Positions 45,780 to 57,316 of a DNA stretch of 64,000 bases are shown piece after piece; positions within the stretch are counted from its first letter, which is position 1, and each line of letters opens with the position of its first letter. The stretch covers positions 12,338,001 through 12,402,000 of the forward strand of contig JAPYXD010000680.1 in the NCBI GenBank assembly GCA_030998225.1. The letters run 5' to 3'. The notes below the pieces were generated by a model. It searched no databases. It saw only the letters and a program-made list of their open reading frames with translations, and was not told the DNA's origin. Position numbers and translations under genes: made by a program. Origin of the DNA: Diplolepis rosae. Its lineage: Eukaryota; Arthropoda; Insecta; Hymenoptera; Diplolepididae.

Positions 45780-46720
45780 AAGAAAAAAATTCAATTTTCC
45801 CGCTAATGTACACGAGATACGGAAAAAATCTTCAGAAGCAAAATTTTTTATTTCAAAAAGATCCATGAATGACTTAGCGACTATTTCTTCATATGATTTA
45901 TATTTTTCCTTTTATTTATCAAAAACCTTTTTTGAAAAATTAAAAATTTAATTTTCCCGCCAAAATATATGAGATAGGGTAAAAATGTTAAAGAGTAAAA
46001 TTATTTGTTCCAAAAATATCTATAAATGACCTCCCGACTATTTTTCTATATGAGTTATATTTTTCCTTTTATTTATCAAAAACCTTTTTTGAAAAATTAA
46101 AAATTTAATTTTCCCGCCAAAATATATGAGATAGGGCAAAAATGTGGAAAAGTAAAATTATTTATTTTAGAAAGATCTATAAATGACCTCCCGACTATTT
46201 TTCTATATGAGTTATATTTTTCCTTTTATTTATCAAAAACCTTTTTTGAAAAATTAAAAATTTAATTTTCCCGCCAAAATATATGAGATAGGGTAAAAAT
46301 GTTAAAGAGTAAAATTATTTATTTCAGAAAGATCTATAAATGACCTTACGACTATTTTTCTATATGAGTTATATTTTTCCTTTTGTTTATCAAAAACCTT
46401 TTTTGAAAAATTAAAAATTTAATTTTCCCGCCAAAATATATGAGATAGGGTAAAAATGTTAAAAAGTAAAATTATTTATTTCAGAAATATCTATAAATGA
46501 CCTTCCGACTATTTTTCTATATGAGTCATATTTTTCCTTTTATTTATCAAAAACCTTTTTTGAAAAATTAAGAATTTAATTTTCCCGCCAAAATATACCA
46601 GATTCGGAAGAGATGTCATGAAACAAAATTGTTTATTTCAAAAAGGTCTACAACTTTGGTTGCAACCATTTTTTCATAGGAGTAATATCTTTTGTTTATT
46701 AATGAAATAGCTATTTTTTT
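45780..46720 (-). repeat. Tandem array, period about 157 bp (family H unit)
   Basis: TTTTCCCGCCAAAATATATG recurs at about 45952, 46109, 46266, 46423 and 46580. The units are nearly identical in the middle and more diverged at the edges. In inverted orientation the unit matches those in the H copies at 13.5, 30.5 and 41.1 kb (TGGCGGGAAAATTGAA). It is a locally expanded H unit without visible H ends. Confidence 0.85.
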
Positions 46721-48521
46721 TACTAGTGGGGAAAACGAGCAATTGCCAATGGCTTGTTCCCCACAAGTGAAACACTTTGCAATTTGTATTTAAAGGGTGT
46801 GTAAAACCAAGCGCAAAGCATGCAACAATAATGTGTACATTTTTTAATTTGATTTATTTTTGGGTGGGGGGAGGGGGGTGCCCTCCTTCTCTTTAGGTGT
46901 GTTAGTTTATTCCATGTTTCTGTATTGATAGACATATTACTGAAGCCTAATCCAAAGAAAAATCTCTACTAATATTCAAAAGTATTGAAGTATTGAAAAA
47001 GACTTCAAGCCTGATGCCTCAAGTGATAAATTAATGGAACCGGAAACGGCACCCTAGTAGGAATGAAAGATAAAAAGTCGAAGCATATTTTTCGACACCC
47101 CGAAAATCACCCTCCGAGTTACGATAATGGGAAAAAGAACTAAAGGGAGAGAAACCAAACCGAAGTTTACTAAGTGCGAAAAAGATTATCCCTATTCAAG
47201 CTCATCATTTCGAGGGAGTTAATATATTTTTATTATTATTTTGTGTTCACTGAAGACGTTAAAAGATATAATTTACTAGGTTTACACGACATGCGTTTAC
47301 GAATTGAGTTTGTTTACAAGCTCGTAACTTAACAGAGGGAAAGAATTTAGGTGAGTAGGAGGGATTTAGGATTCTAAGGTTTCTCGCTCAGCTTAAAGAT
47401 TATTTAATCTAAAAACAAGAAAGCTATGTCTAAGTCTCTCGAAATCTAATCTTGTTTCTTGAAGCCATCATAATACGTTTTCATTTCTTCACGTTGATGA
47501 TACTAAAATTAGAAAATTATTCGTCGTCAATATCAAGCCTTGAAAAAATCACAGGGGAAAAAAATTTTTGTTATTGATACAAAATTATTTTGTTGAGTCA
47601 AGTGAATATTTTATTTTCTTGTTTTGTTATCCTTAACAAAGTTTTTTTGACCCAACAGAAATTTCGCGAAAAAAATTATTTTTAAATAAAAATGAATTCC
47701 TTTGATAATTAAAGAATCTAATAAATGACTTTTCATCACGATTAAAATTTCCAAAGCACATAAAATTATATTTTCCCACTTTACAGCATTTAGTTTCATC
47801 CACAAAATTATTTTGTCAAGCCTACAATTATTTTATTAATACAAAATATTTTTGTTGAAGCGACAAAATAATTTTTTTCCGCCACCGAGAATTTTTTTCT
47901 AGGCCAACAGAAAGACACAAAAAAATTTATCTGTCCTAGCAAAACTGTTTTGTTGCAAAAAATCCCAACAAAGCGTTTGTTACTCAACCAAATCGTTTTC
48001 TCAGTATAGTTCCTATCAACTTTAGAATAAATCACTGCCAATCATGAGAGTCATATGAAAGCGCAAAAGATTAGCAAGTAAAGTGAAACAATATTTTGAT
48101 GTTTTGACCGGACGAACAAGCTTTGTTTCTATCCAGGAATTTAGCCTAAACGTAAAGAAGGAAGTGTAGGCGTTTTGGTTATCTGAAGCTGAGCCGGCGG
48201 ATGCCGCACTTTGTAGATAAGAGACCAACTCTTTCAAAGTCTTTATCTGAACCTCACTCCTATCCGCGTAACAGTTCCTCCTCTCGATATTTCCTTCTCG
48301 CTTCATCTTTGGTCTCTACTCTTTTTTTCTTATTCTCTTCCACCCTTTACCCCTTTCTCCTTTTCTTACCAATTGCACTTCCCTCTCGTTAATGAGCTTT
48401 AGATATCGCAATGAAAATTCTGGATTCAGAAAACCCATTTTAATCATTTTCATGCTTTACAGTCAGCCTCAGAATCAATCAAATAATGATTTATCAGGTC
48501 GAATAAAATAGACAAATTTTA
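46721..48521. other. AT-rich DNA, low-copy patches and one dispersed block
   Basis: The region 46725-46800 belongs to the loose family of 4740-5132. A G-rich run lies at 46861-46880. The region 47570-48005 is a block of AAAATTATTTTGTT words related to 29225-29420. The region 48010-48400 is low copy and pyrimidine-rich at the end. No gene is supported. Confidence 0.35.
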
Positions 48522-49099
48522 TTAAGGGGGGAGTAAGGGATAATTTGAAACAAAAAACTCTTTTTTCGCTGTTTTTTTACGGAGATACAGCTTAAACAAA
48601 TTTATTCAAACTTTTTTTAAATTATAAAGCATCATCTGAAGAATATTTAGTTAAATTTTCGTAATTAAAGATTGAAAAATAAGCCGGTGACAGAGCATTT
48701 CCCAAAACGTCTTTTGAAAAATACGCTGTACGGTGAACACGATAACTCGGCGTAGAATTATCTGAAATCAAAAATGTTGTAAAATTTACTTAAAATATGA
48801 GTTAATCCCCCCCTCCCCCGCCCCTCGGTCAATGTTAAGTTATTATTTTCGTTTTTTAACTGTTCGTGGCTTATTTAAGCAAAAAATGCGATTTTGCGCT
48901 AAATATTCCGCCATTTTTTAGGTGAAAAACTACCTTAATATGAAAATGAAAAAATAAAAATAACCGGGGGGGGGGGGGGGGTATTTTATACCAAGAAAGT
49001 ATGTTCCAAGTTTGAAAAGAATCGGTAAAAAGAATCTCCGTAAAAAAATCAGCGAAAAAAGTGTTTTTTGTTTCAAATTATCCCTTACTCCCCCCTTAA
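48522..49099. mobile_element. TTAA-target MITE with GGGGGGAGTAAGG ends
   Basis: TTAA at 48522-48525 and 49096-49099. Inverted ends match for over 45 bp (GGGGGGAGTAAGGGATAATT and onward through TTTGAAACAAAAAAC). A G16 run lies at 48966-48981. The ends start like the element at 19094 but then differ. No coding capacity. Confidence 0.88.
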
Positions 49100-50340
49100 T
49101 TTTAATAAGCTTTCAAAGATAAGTCGAATTTCTTGTCTGCGATTATTTGTTTCTAGTTCCTTGAGAAGTTAATTCAAATTTTAAACCTTCTGCCTGCCCA
49201 AGTATATCCCCACTCAGGAGTGGTATCACGTGGTCTCATTTATAACACGAAAGGCATGAGTTTAGTGTGAGAGATTCAGGATCATATTCATTCGTAATAG
49301 CTTGAGCCCACTTCGATTAAAATTTTTAAAATAACATTTGTATTACTATTCTAATACTCTAGAAATGATTTATAACCAGTAAAATGAATTAATGAAACTG
49401 AATTAAACGCTAATCCCATTAATAATATGAATTATGTTGTAAGAAAAACAGCATGTGAAACATAACCTAAACATGAAATGTTATATTGGATGGAATAGAT
49501 TTTAGTATAAAACGTTTGAATAGATCAGTCAAAACTTAGATTAAATGAAGAATAATACTTTATTGAACACTTTTGGAAGAATTACAGTCAATTTTCAAGT
49601 GTAAAACGGTAAAAGTCATTCACATACATACAGGTTAGATTTTTGTAAGTGACATAACAGCCACAGTAAGTAATCAAATATTGTTTTAGTCAGGCCTCAG
49701 ATTGTATGGAAGCCATTGAGGCCCGGTCTATCCACCTTTTCTTCAAAACGCAAAAATTTTTTTTATTTGTAAATACTTTGAATTAAACATTTCTGGAATT
49801 CTAAAATTCCTGAAACTGGTTCTTAAACCACTTAAGAGGTTATGAAAATTAAATTCGGCACAAGAATTCCAAACTACATTATTCTCTTTTCTACTTTTAA
49901 ACACTTGATTGATCGAGCATCGACATTTACGATATTTACCCGCGGGAAGCGCCTACCTAACCTCACACGGAACTGAAATTTTTTAAACATAAAATACAAT
50001 GAAATTTAATTATTATCATTCATAAATGAAAATTTTATTTGCAAGAATTTAATTAATTAGTCCAACACAGACCTAAGTAGTATTTTATTCAAAACTGAAT
50101 CAAATATTTAAAACTAATTCATTACATTTTCTTGATCGAAATCCGCAGTTAAAGTAGTATTAATATTTTCAAATTTGGTGGTTGAGTTCGAAATTTTTGC
50201 TACTGCTTACATTATCGGAGGATCACTAGTCGCGTATTAGATGGGAAACGTTGCTGACAAGTGTCCTCGTAGACAATTTCATACTTTTATATCGCATTAA
50301 TGCAAATTAAATTCAAATTTAAAGAATTTGAAATATTTTT
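49100..50340. other. Low-copy AT-rich DNA
   Basis: No element end, tandem repeat or coding frame is recognised. A short GGCCTCA...TGAGGCC inverted pair lies near 49695. Confidence 0.3.
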
Positions 50341-50344
50341 GTGG

Positions 50345-50440
50345 AAAAAGAGACGCTTACGACTGTGCCGGGATTTGAACCTGGGTCTTTTGATTACCGG
50401 TCGATATATGAGTATCTTAGACAGGGTGGCCGCTGGACCG
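50345..50440 (-). repeat. tRNA-like (SINE-type) element
   Basis: The minus strand shows GGTAATCAAAAGACCC, then CAGGTTCAAATCCCGGCACA with a perfect B-box core (GGTTCAAATCC), in the order expected of a variable region and T-arm. The upstream part does not fold into an obvious D-arm and anticodon arm. Relative of 43285-43345. Confidence 0.5.
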
Positions 50441-50719
50441 AGAATTTTTTGAATTTTTAATAAAAAACGATTTTAATTTGTTTCAAATGTGTTGCATGAA
50501 GTGATTTACTTATATATTATATTATGCACTGGAGGGGAGTAATTAGTAATTGCATCTTGAGACGATTAACACCTAATCTTATGGGAAATCGAGTTCATTT
50601 ACAAATCATGCCATAACTACTGTTCAGATTTCAATAAAAATGACTGGTGCATTGACTAATAATATAAGCATCATTTTGCAAGTTAAAATATAATTTTTCT
50701 CCAGTAACCGACGGCGATT

Positions 50720-50850
50720 AAATAGATGTGGCAACATCGCAGAATAAGTGAAAGCGCGCGCCATTCATGTATCGCAAGAAGTCATCTGCTATACACACAT
50801 GTATAGTCGCTTTCTTATGCGACGTTGACAAATTTAGATACTACGTGAAG
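50720..50850. repeat. Small foldback
   Basis: GTGGCAACATCGCAGAATAAG faces CTTATGCGACGTTGACAAAT, with an inner TACACACATGTATAG palindrome. Probably a MITE remnant. Confidence 0.45.
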
Positions 50851-53340
50851 CAAATGAGAAAAAGTACTCATTTGATTAGCTACGTACCGACAGAACTACC
50901 TTAAAGCGCGTTTTCTCGAAACCACATTTTTCAAAATTGCGTGCGCGATTAAAAAAGAACCATTAAAGCTATTATTATAAACTTTTTTTTTTATTTGTAG
51001 ATAATTAAAATGTGCTTATAGTGAACCTTCAATTTACTTGATACAGTATTTATTTTCATTATACATAACGCGTTTTCAACAAAAAAAGGGAGAAAAATTG
51101 GATTTTTTGGAAAAGTAACTTAAAAGATCAATTAAAAAATTTCTTTTTACAATTTCTTAGATTCACTATAAGCGGAAGACTCTTCTGATTGGAAAAAAAA
51201 TATATGTGTGTTTCAGATGAAAACTTTGGACAATATCATGTACGCGATTTCAATTGTCCGTGGCGAGACGCTACGCGGGATCTTCGATTAGTCCAAGATT
51301 TTTTGTCGTTTTCAAATAAAAAAACTATTTTCACAAGTTCAGATATGTACCTAAATATATGCGGAAAATCGTTGACCTGTGTTTTTATTTTCTGCTTAAA
51401 ACAAAATTAGGAAAAAGTACCTTTTATTTTGTTTCTGGATAAGGAGACCCCCTTAAGTATCTGAACATAAATAATAAAAAGAAAAATACGGTAATTATTT
51501 AGGAAACATTCAAAAAGGAAATTTCATTTTCCAGTTCAACTATTTGAGATACAAAAGAAAGTTAGAAAACAAAATTATTTTCTCAAAAAATATCTACAAA
51601 TTGTTATCCCAATCGTTTGTTCAAAAGACCTATATTTGTTGTTTTAATTAACAAAAATTTCATCGAAAACCAAAATTCCGATTTTTAGAGCCAAACTTTT
51701 CTATGTACGAAAAAAAAGTTTATGACTGAAATTATTCTACTGAAAAAGATCTGCAAAGTTGTTTCGGATTTTCTTATACTACGTGGAGTTTTAATTTAAT
51801 TTTAATTCGGATTCTGGGATTTGATAAAAAATCTTAATAAAGTAAGATAAGATAATGAAGATAAAATCTTGATAAATCTATGAAAGCTTTTTTTGTTGTC
51901 AGCTTTCTTCTTAAAGCGAATAGTTAATTTTCGTGGACCAAATATAAAATATATAGCATGATCTCGTCCTTTAAGAGCGAATCTAACATAGGAACTTGGA
52001 AGGTTTCGTCGCGTGGCTGGTGATCTTATAAGCTTGGAAGGTTATCTCATTATGTCTTATCTAGTGCTTTTGCCTACTCGCTCCTGCTTAAGCTACACAG
52101 CTTAAATCGCACGCGAACTTGTTCGACGACACGCAAGATTATTTTACACATGTACATGAAATTGAAAATTAAATTCTGATATACATGACTTATGTCAGCA
52201 AAATCAATAAAACTCGTGTTTCACTCTATTCGATTTAAAGTCACAGATTTTTGCATACGAATACTTAGTCAAAAAGGAAAAGGTTGTTTATTTCGAACCT
52301 TCAGACGAATGATAAAATTTAAGCAAAATATTTATAAATTTGTCGCCAGAAGGATAAAGTACAAGCGTCATATCTTTAATATTTTACTCGTTGATTGCAT
52401 TAGTTGAGTAATATCCTAAAATTAAAATGGGTCAAGTGTCTTGAAAATAATCAGAGATAATAAAAAATAAAATTTAACTTTAATGAATTTTTCGAAGACT
52501 TTAAGATAAAACTTGGAATACCAATCTGTTGAATATAAATTATTTTTGAAGATTTTAGGAAACGTCATCGAGATTTGTTTCTTTAATCTCTAATAAACCA
52601 TCAAGTTTCATTAAGATGACATAATATTTTTTTTAATTCATGTTGTAAAAATTACTTCTGAAACTTTTATTACCGAGGCTTCCATTTATTATAGCTGAAT
52701 ATCCTTAATGCAATGATTAATTAGTTTCAAATTTCTCAGGATCTTTTTTAATATTGACGTTGTGTTTTAGGGAAGGTGGGGAGGAAATTTCTTTTTTAAT
52801 TATATTATAAATCACGATAGTTCAGACTTTCAATAAAATTTGACTAATTGTTAGGAAAATATGACTAGATATTAGCGAAATTGTCTAGTTTTAAAATAAA
52901 AAAAGTTACTATGCCTCTAACTCAAAAAGCTTAATAAATTATCCTTGTGAAATTTTCCGATCAAACCAAAATTAAAAAAGTTAGAGTATTTTAAAACTTT
53001 AGAAAATTCAAAAATCAAATTTCAGTCTCCAGCCAAACTATTGGAGATAAAAAAAAATGTTAAGTTGTAAAATTGATTACTTGGAAAAGTTCTAAGAATT
53101 TGCATTGACACATTTTTCGATAGGATGTATACTTTTCGTTTTGCTTAAAAAAGGTCTACAAGTTTTTGTCCACGTATTTTTTCGACAAGATCTACCTATA
53201 TTTTTTGTTGCAATTTTTATTTTTATAATTAAAAATCAAAAATCCTATTTTTCGGACAAATTACGCCTCAAAGACATCTATTTTGATAAGGGTTTTTTAT
53301 AGGACGCGTCTACTTTTTAGTAGTAGTAGTAATTCTATTT
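50851..53340. other. AT-rich DNA with decayed family H text
   Basis: A solitary ACTACCTTAA at 50894-50903 looks like a family F terminus, and CCCCCTTAAG at 51450 like a lone TTAA end. The stretches 51480-51780 and 52970-53290 contain decayed H units (GAGATAC, AAGATCTACA words). The region 51950-52140 is low copy. The frames at 51189-51410, 52192-52407 and 53105-53302 are unassigned. Confidence 0.35.
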
Positions 53341-53545
53341 TTTTCAAAGCGCAAGCATCGCGATGAGAATCTATTCCTCAAAATCGAGGTAACTGTGAGA
53401 AACGTAAATTCACATCTGCAAAATGATGAAATTTATTTAAGTTCTAGTCTTAAATTAACGTCCGCGAATAATGCAAGACTGAACGCCAAGCACAACATTT
53501 AAATATTTCGGAGCGCAAAGCGCGCGATGAGATTTTAATTTAAAT
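53341..53545. repeat. GC-rich H-type patches
   Basis: GCGCAAGCATCGCGATGAGAA near 53349 and GGAGCGCAAAGCGCGCGATGAG near 53511 combine the GCGC palindrome with the GATGAGA end motif. They are remnants of family H ends. Confidence 0.5.
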
Positions 53546-54145
53546 TTCATATATTTAATAGTATTAAAAATGTTTGAGGTTGAAATTTTAAATTTATCAT
53601 TAGAGTTCTAAACCCTATAAATGACAGCAAAAATTATGAGAAAATAATAAGAAATTACCAGTATTTTCTGGAGATACTTGTTTATCAATAATTTACGAGA
53701 ATTAAAGTTTTCCATATAAAATGATATTTGCTATAAAGATTAAGTTTTACTGTCTTTAATTTAACTTGTCGACCAATACTTAGTCACTTAATTGATAAAC
53801 AAGTAAGTACACAACAAAAGAATATTTTGGGAATGTCCCCAGGATATCCTGATGAGATACTAGGATATTCTAAATTATTCCCCAGGATATTCGTGGACGT
53901 CTCCAGAGATATTTTGGAGATCTCTTTAAGATATTATCTGAATGAAAGAGACGTCTATTAATAACAGATTACAGTATTAAACGAGGATATTTTTTTTATA
54001 TCCAATTGTAAATTCAGAATAATACTAGAAAATTCTCAGAATATCTCTAGGATAGCTTTAGGACATCCACATAATATCCTAGGAATATTTGTCTAGGTTA
54101 TCTCATTTTGAAAATTAATCTCAAATGAAAACGGGAATTGTGTCA
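53546..54145. other. AT-rich DNA with AGGATAT-rich stretch
   Basis: From about 53830 to 54080 the words AGGATAT, CAGGATATCC and GAGATAT recur irregularly on both strands. No period or termini are evident. Confidence 0.4.
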
Positions 54146-54147
54146 TA

Positions 54148-55171
54148 CAGTGGGACCTCGTTCGTGTCGTACTCGTTGGTGTCGAAGTCGCTTTCGTATC
54201 GTGGTCACGCGACCCCTCAAAACTTCACTAAGCGTAAATTATGTCAAAAATTTGCTTGCGCACCACGAGTCATTGTTGTGCCTAATCGTATCTAGAACAT
54301 ATCAGGGGAAAAATTCGTCAAGTGTACCCGCGTAAAAACTTTTTGTCTCCGATTTCCTTGAAAGTCCGCGAAATTATTGACCATGTGAACCTCTTTTAAA
54401 GTTAAGCTTTTTTTTAAACATAATTTTAGAAAGAAAATTAGCGGCCGCACTTGGAGAAAAACTCAAAAATATGTTTAAAATTAAAAAATGAAGTTCAAAT
54501 AATTTTTTTTATCTAAAACCATTGCTTTCAGCGTAAAGCTGATGAAAAAACGTTTCCAAGACCTCCATAAAAAAATTAATTTGGATAACTTTTGTAGAAG
54601 TTATGGTTAATTGAGTATCAGCGTGCGCGGTAAAAGGTTGAAAATTCGAGCCACTGTATACTGACAACCCGTCGTACTAGAGACGTTCTCTTAGGGGAAT
54701 TAAAAGAGGTTCACTAGGACAATAATTGCGCGGACTTTCAAGGAAATCGGAGACAAAAAGTTTTTAGGCGGGTACATTGACGAATTTTGCCCCATCAGTG
54801 ATACGTAGTTTATGATTTAAATTTATCACTATTCATGTATATTGATGATATATTTACTAATTTGGTGAAAACAGATTTCACATGGTAAGTTTTTAATATA
54901 ATTACAAGGTTTCTGTAGTTTATAATTTTAATTGAAAGTAAAAAAAATTGTCAACAATCATTTTTACGTACATAAATGGAAAATTTATTTGTAAGAAGAA
55001 TAGTATTAATATTCAGTTCAATAAAGTATTTTTTCTCGGTTATGTAATCTTATTATGTACTTTTATTGAGGTATTTAAATCGAACTGATAACCTCTCTAT
55101 CCTCGCCAAGTTCCTATAAAGTGAGGTTATGTTTTATGTCCCGATTCTGTAACACGAACAAGGTCCCACTG
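54148..55171. mobile_element. Pogo/Tigger-like nonautonomous element
   Basis: The termini CAGTGGGACCTCGTTCGTGT and its inverse (one change) are flanked by TA (54146-54147, 55172-55173). CAGT...ACCTCG ends and a TA duplication fit the pogo/Tigger branch of Tc1/mariner. The 1024 bp interior has no transposase and contains a foldback insertion at 54305-54793. The element sits just beyond the 3-prime end of a mariner fragment. Confidence 0.75.
54305..54793. mobile_element. Foldback element within the pogo-like element
   Basis: Inverted arms of about 95 bp: AATTCGTCAAGTGTACCCGC, AAACTTTTTGTCTCCGATTT and CTTGAAAGTCCGCG on the left, with the inverse on the right. The ends are GGGG/CCCC with ATCA on both sides (54301-54304, 54794-54797). 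Total 489 bp. Confidence 0.8.
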
Positions 55172-55189
55172 TAACTTTTAAAATCTTTA

Positions 55190-55414
55190 TTTATTCTTCC
55201 AAATCTATGTCGTCGCCTTCAGAGTAATCCTCATCCGACACAATACACTTATGCCAACGTTTTTACTAATCTTTGAAACAGTTGTTGAAACCAATTTCCG
55301 GAATGGCCTTCAATACCTCCTTCGATTCTGCTTTTATCTCCTCAATCGAGTCAAAACGGTGTCCCCGGAGCGGTCTTTTGGGTTTACTGAATAGCCAGAA
55401 GTCACACGGTGCTA
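55190..55414 (-). pseudogene. Mariner transposase C-terminal fragment (mariner A)
   Basis: On the minus strand the translation has LAPCDFWLF-like text (as IAPCDFWLF), KRPLRGHRFDSIEEIKAE, VLKAIPEIGFNNCF and, after two in-frame stops replacing an expected DWKKRW start, KRWHKCIVSDEDYSEGDD before its natural stop. This is the end of a mariner-family transposase, including the third catalytic aspartate region (PCD). It begins exactly at the TA that flanks mariner B, so its upstream part would be expected on the far side of B. The sequence right of 58290 does not read as that part. Dead copy. Confidence 0.8.
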
Positions 55415-55520
55415 TTGGGCTGGCAAAAAAGTCTTTTCATTTTTTTTCATGATTTTCAAAGCAAGTTCATTAATACAAATAACGGAAATTAATGTGTACG
55501 TGGTCTGGCATTATCTTGAT

Positions 55521-55735
55521 CAGACCCCTGAATCTTGCCACCAAATGCGTAAGAAAAAAATTACGTGAAAGTTGACTGCCGCCGGTGGCGGCGCTGATCG
55601 TTCATAGGCCCTAGATTCAAAAAAATGCATGGTAAAAAGCATAAATATTTAATTTTCAACTAATAAAAACTATTTTATCGCATTTTCTTATACATGACAA
55701 TAATCTAATAAGATCTTCATATTTTTTACAAAAAA
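55521..55735. mobile_element. Partial second copy of the THAP-element end
   Basis: It begins CAGACCCCTGAATCTTGCC and matches 55842-56057 over about 210 bp, with scattered differences (including TGACTGCCGCCGGTGGCGGC). It replaces mariner sequence between KLDKEI and QDNARP. No opposite terminus or target duplication is visible. Confidence 0.75.
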
Positions 55736-55842
55736 TTTCTTTGTCCAATTTCATTAGCTGGCGACAGTAGACATTCGAATTGATAGTCTGGTTCCTTGGG
55801 AGCAGCACAAAATAAATAATACCTTTGAAATCCCACCAAACC

Positions 55843-57088
55843 AGCCCCCTGAATCTTGCCACCAAATGCATAAGAAAAAAATTACGTGAAAGTTGACTGC
55901 CGCCGGTGGCGGCGCTGACCGTTCATAGGCCCTAGATTCAAAAAAATGCATGGGAAAAAGCATAAAAATTTAATTTACTCCTAATAAAAACTATTTTATC
56001 GCATTTATTTATACATGATAATAATCTAATAAGATCTTCATATTTTTATAAAAATTTATTCTCTTCGAAAAGGCTAAGACATTCACTTTAGGCAAAAATC
56101 TAATTTCCAAATTCTAGCGGGAATTGCATTATTTGGGTCATGTTCTTTATTTTATAATTGTTTTGCGTTTAATTTAAATATTAATACTAATAATTAATGC
56201 CGTTATTATAAAATTTTATTATTTCTCATATTATATAACATATTACAATAAATACAATATAGTATATACACTATATATTACTACTGTAATTAAATCAAAC
56301 TTTTTTTAAAATATAAACATTTCAAAAATACTGTTGGGAATTGGAACTAATAATTTTCTAAATATTTGACTATGAAATAAATTATTAATTAATGAAATAT
56401 ATTAATAATATATTATTATAATATATTATAGTTCAAAGCAGTGAAATAATTGAGGTCTCTCATAAGTGCTCTGAAAAAATTTCTTTATCTACCAATATAC
56501 TTTAGTTATTTTTCTATTTATGTATATATAACATATTTGATCAATTTTTTAATTTACTTCTTTTTTATTTATCTGCGTTGTATTATTTTATTTTGAAATT
56601 CATTTTTCGTAAAATTATGAATTTAAGTTTCTAATTTCTATTACTTTAGGAATTCTATGTAATTCGGTAAAACTATAAGCATTAAAAAGTAAGGAATCTA
56701 AATTAACAAAAAGTCTGAACTTATATTCTTTTTTAAAGTCCAAAACTTTATTCTAATAACAAAACTGTTAGAAATCAGAATTTTTTTCCTCTTCAAGACA
56801 ATCCAATTTTAACAAGCTCACAGTAACTTCAATTCAAAATTTAAAAAAATATGCTTCCTCATCTCCTTTTTATTTCAGTTATTTTCATTTATCTATTTTT
56901 TAACTTCTATCAGACAAAATGTTTGCAACTGAATTTATTTGCGATAAGTATTTGAGAGACATTTATTGCGGTGCAAAAGAAATTCATTGCACAGGTAGAT
57001 ACAATTAATTAATATTGAGACATTAATCTTTATTATATCAAATAGTTAATTATTAATATCTCTATGAAATAAAATGTTTTATTTTAAA
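55843..57088. other. AT-rich body of the THAP element
   Basis: The first 215 bases are the end region shared with 55521-55735. From 56060 to 57088 I see no transposase motif and no frame beyond short ones. Catalytic exons appear to be deleted or unrecognisable. Confidence 0.5.
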
Positions 57089-57117
57089 CTAATTATGAAA
57101 ATAAATAATACGAGCTA

Positions 57118-57316
57118 ACCGCTCTTGAAGAATATTTTCTGGGTCAAAATGCTTTTCGCAAATCGCATGACCTCCTTTTAATTTCATACTATCCCGAAGG
57201 ATAGCAATTTGACATACTTTTATTACATTTTCATCCTTTGGTACAATGAAAAAACGAACTTTATCGGAGCAAGACTTATACCCAAATTTACACCCAAAAT
57301 AGACACATTTCACCAT
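57118..57316 (-). CDS. THAP zinc-finger exon, transposon-derived
   Basis: Start chosen at the methionine of MVKCVYFGC, giving the standard THAP beginning; an in-frame Met lies four codons upstream. Visible zinc ligands are Cys4 and Cys9 (CVYFGC) and Cys-x2-His in AICEKHF about 45 residues later, the C2CH pattern. The following DPENI matches the usual PE-D/N motif. The conserved tryptophan expected mid-domain is not seen (KVCQIAI there). After LQER the sequence GTTAGC could be a splice donor near 57118. Open reading continues to 57089 but adds little. The AVPTLF-type end of the domain is absent, so it would lie on a next exon. THAP domains bind DNA in P-element transposases and in domesticated proteins. 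Here it lies inside a transposon with target duplication, so it is a transposase remnant. Confidence 0.75.

Noticed and set aside
45952..46600. 157 bp array as a coding repeat protein
   Set aside because: 157 is not a multiple of three, and stops occur in all frames of the units.
50345..50440. Functional tRNA gene
   Set aside because: Only a T-arm and part of a variable region are convincing; D-arm and anticodon stem are not formed.
50894..51456. TTAA-bounded element between ACTACCTTAA and CCCCCTTAAG
   Set aside because: The two ends are not inverted copies of each other, so there is no basis to pair them.
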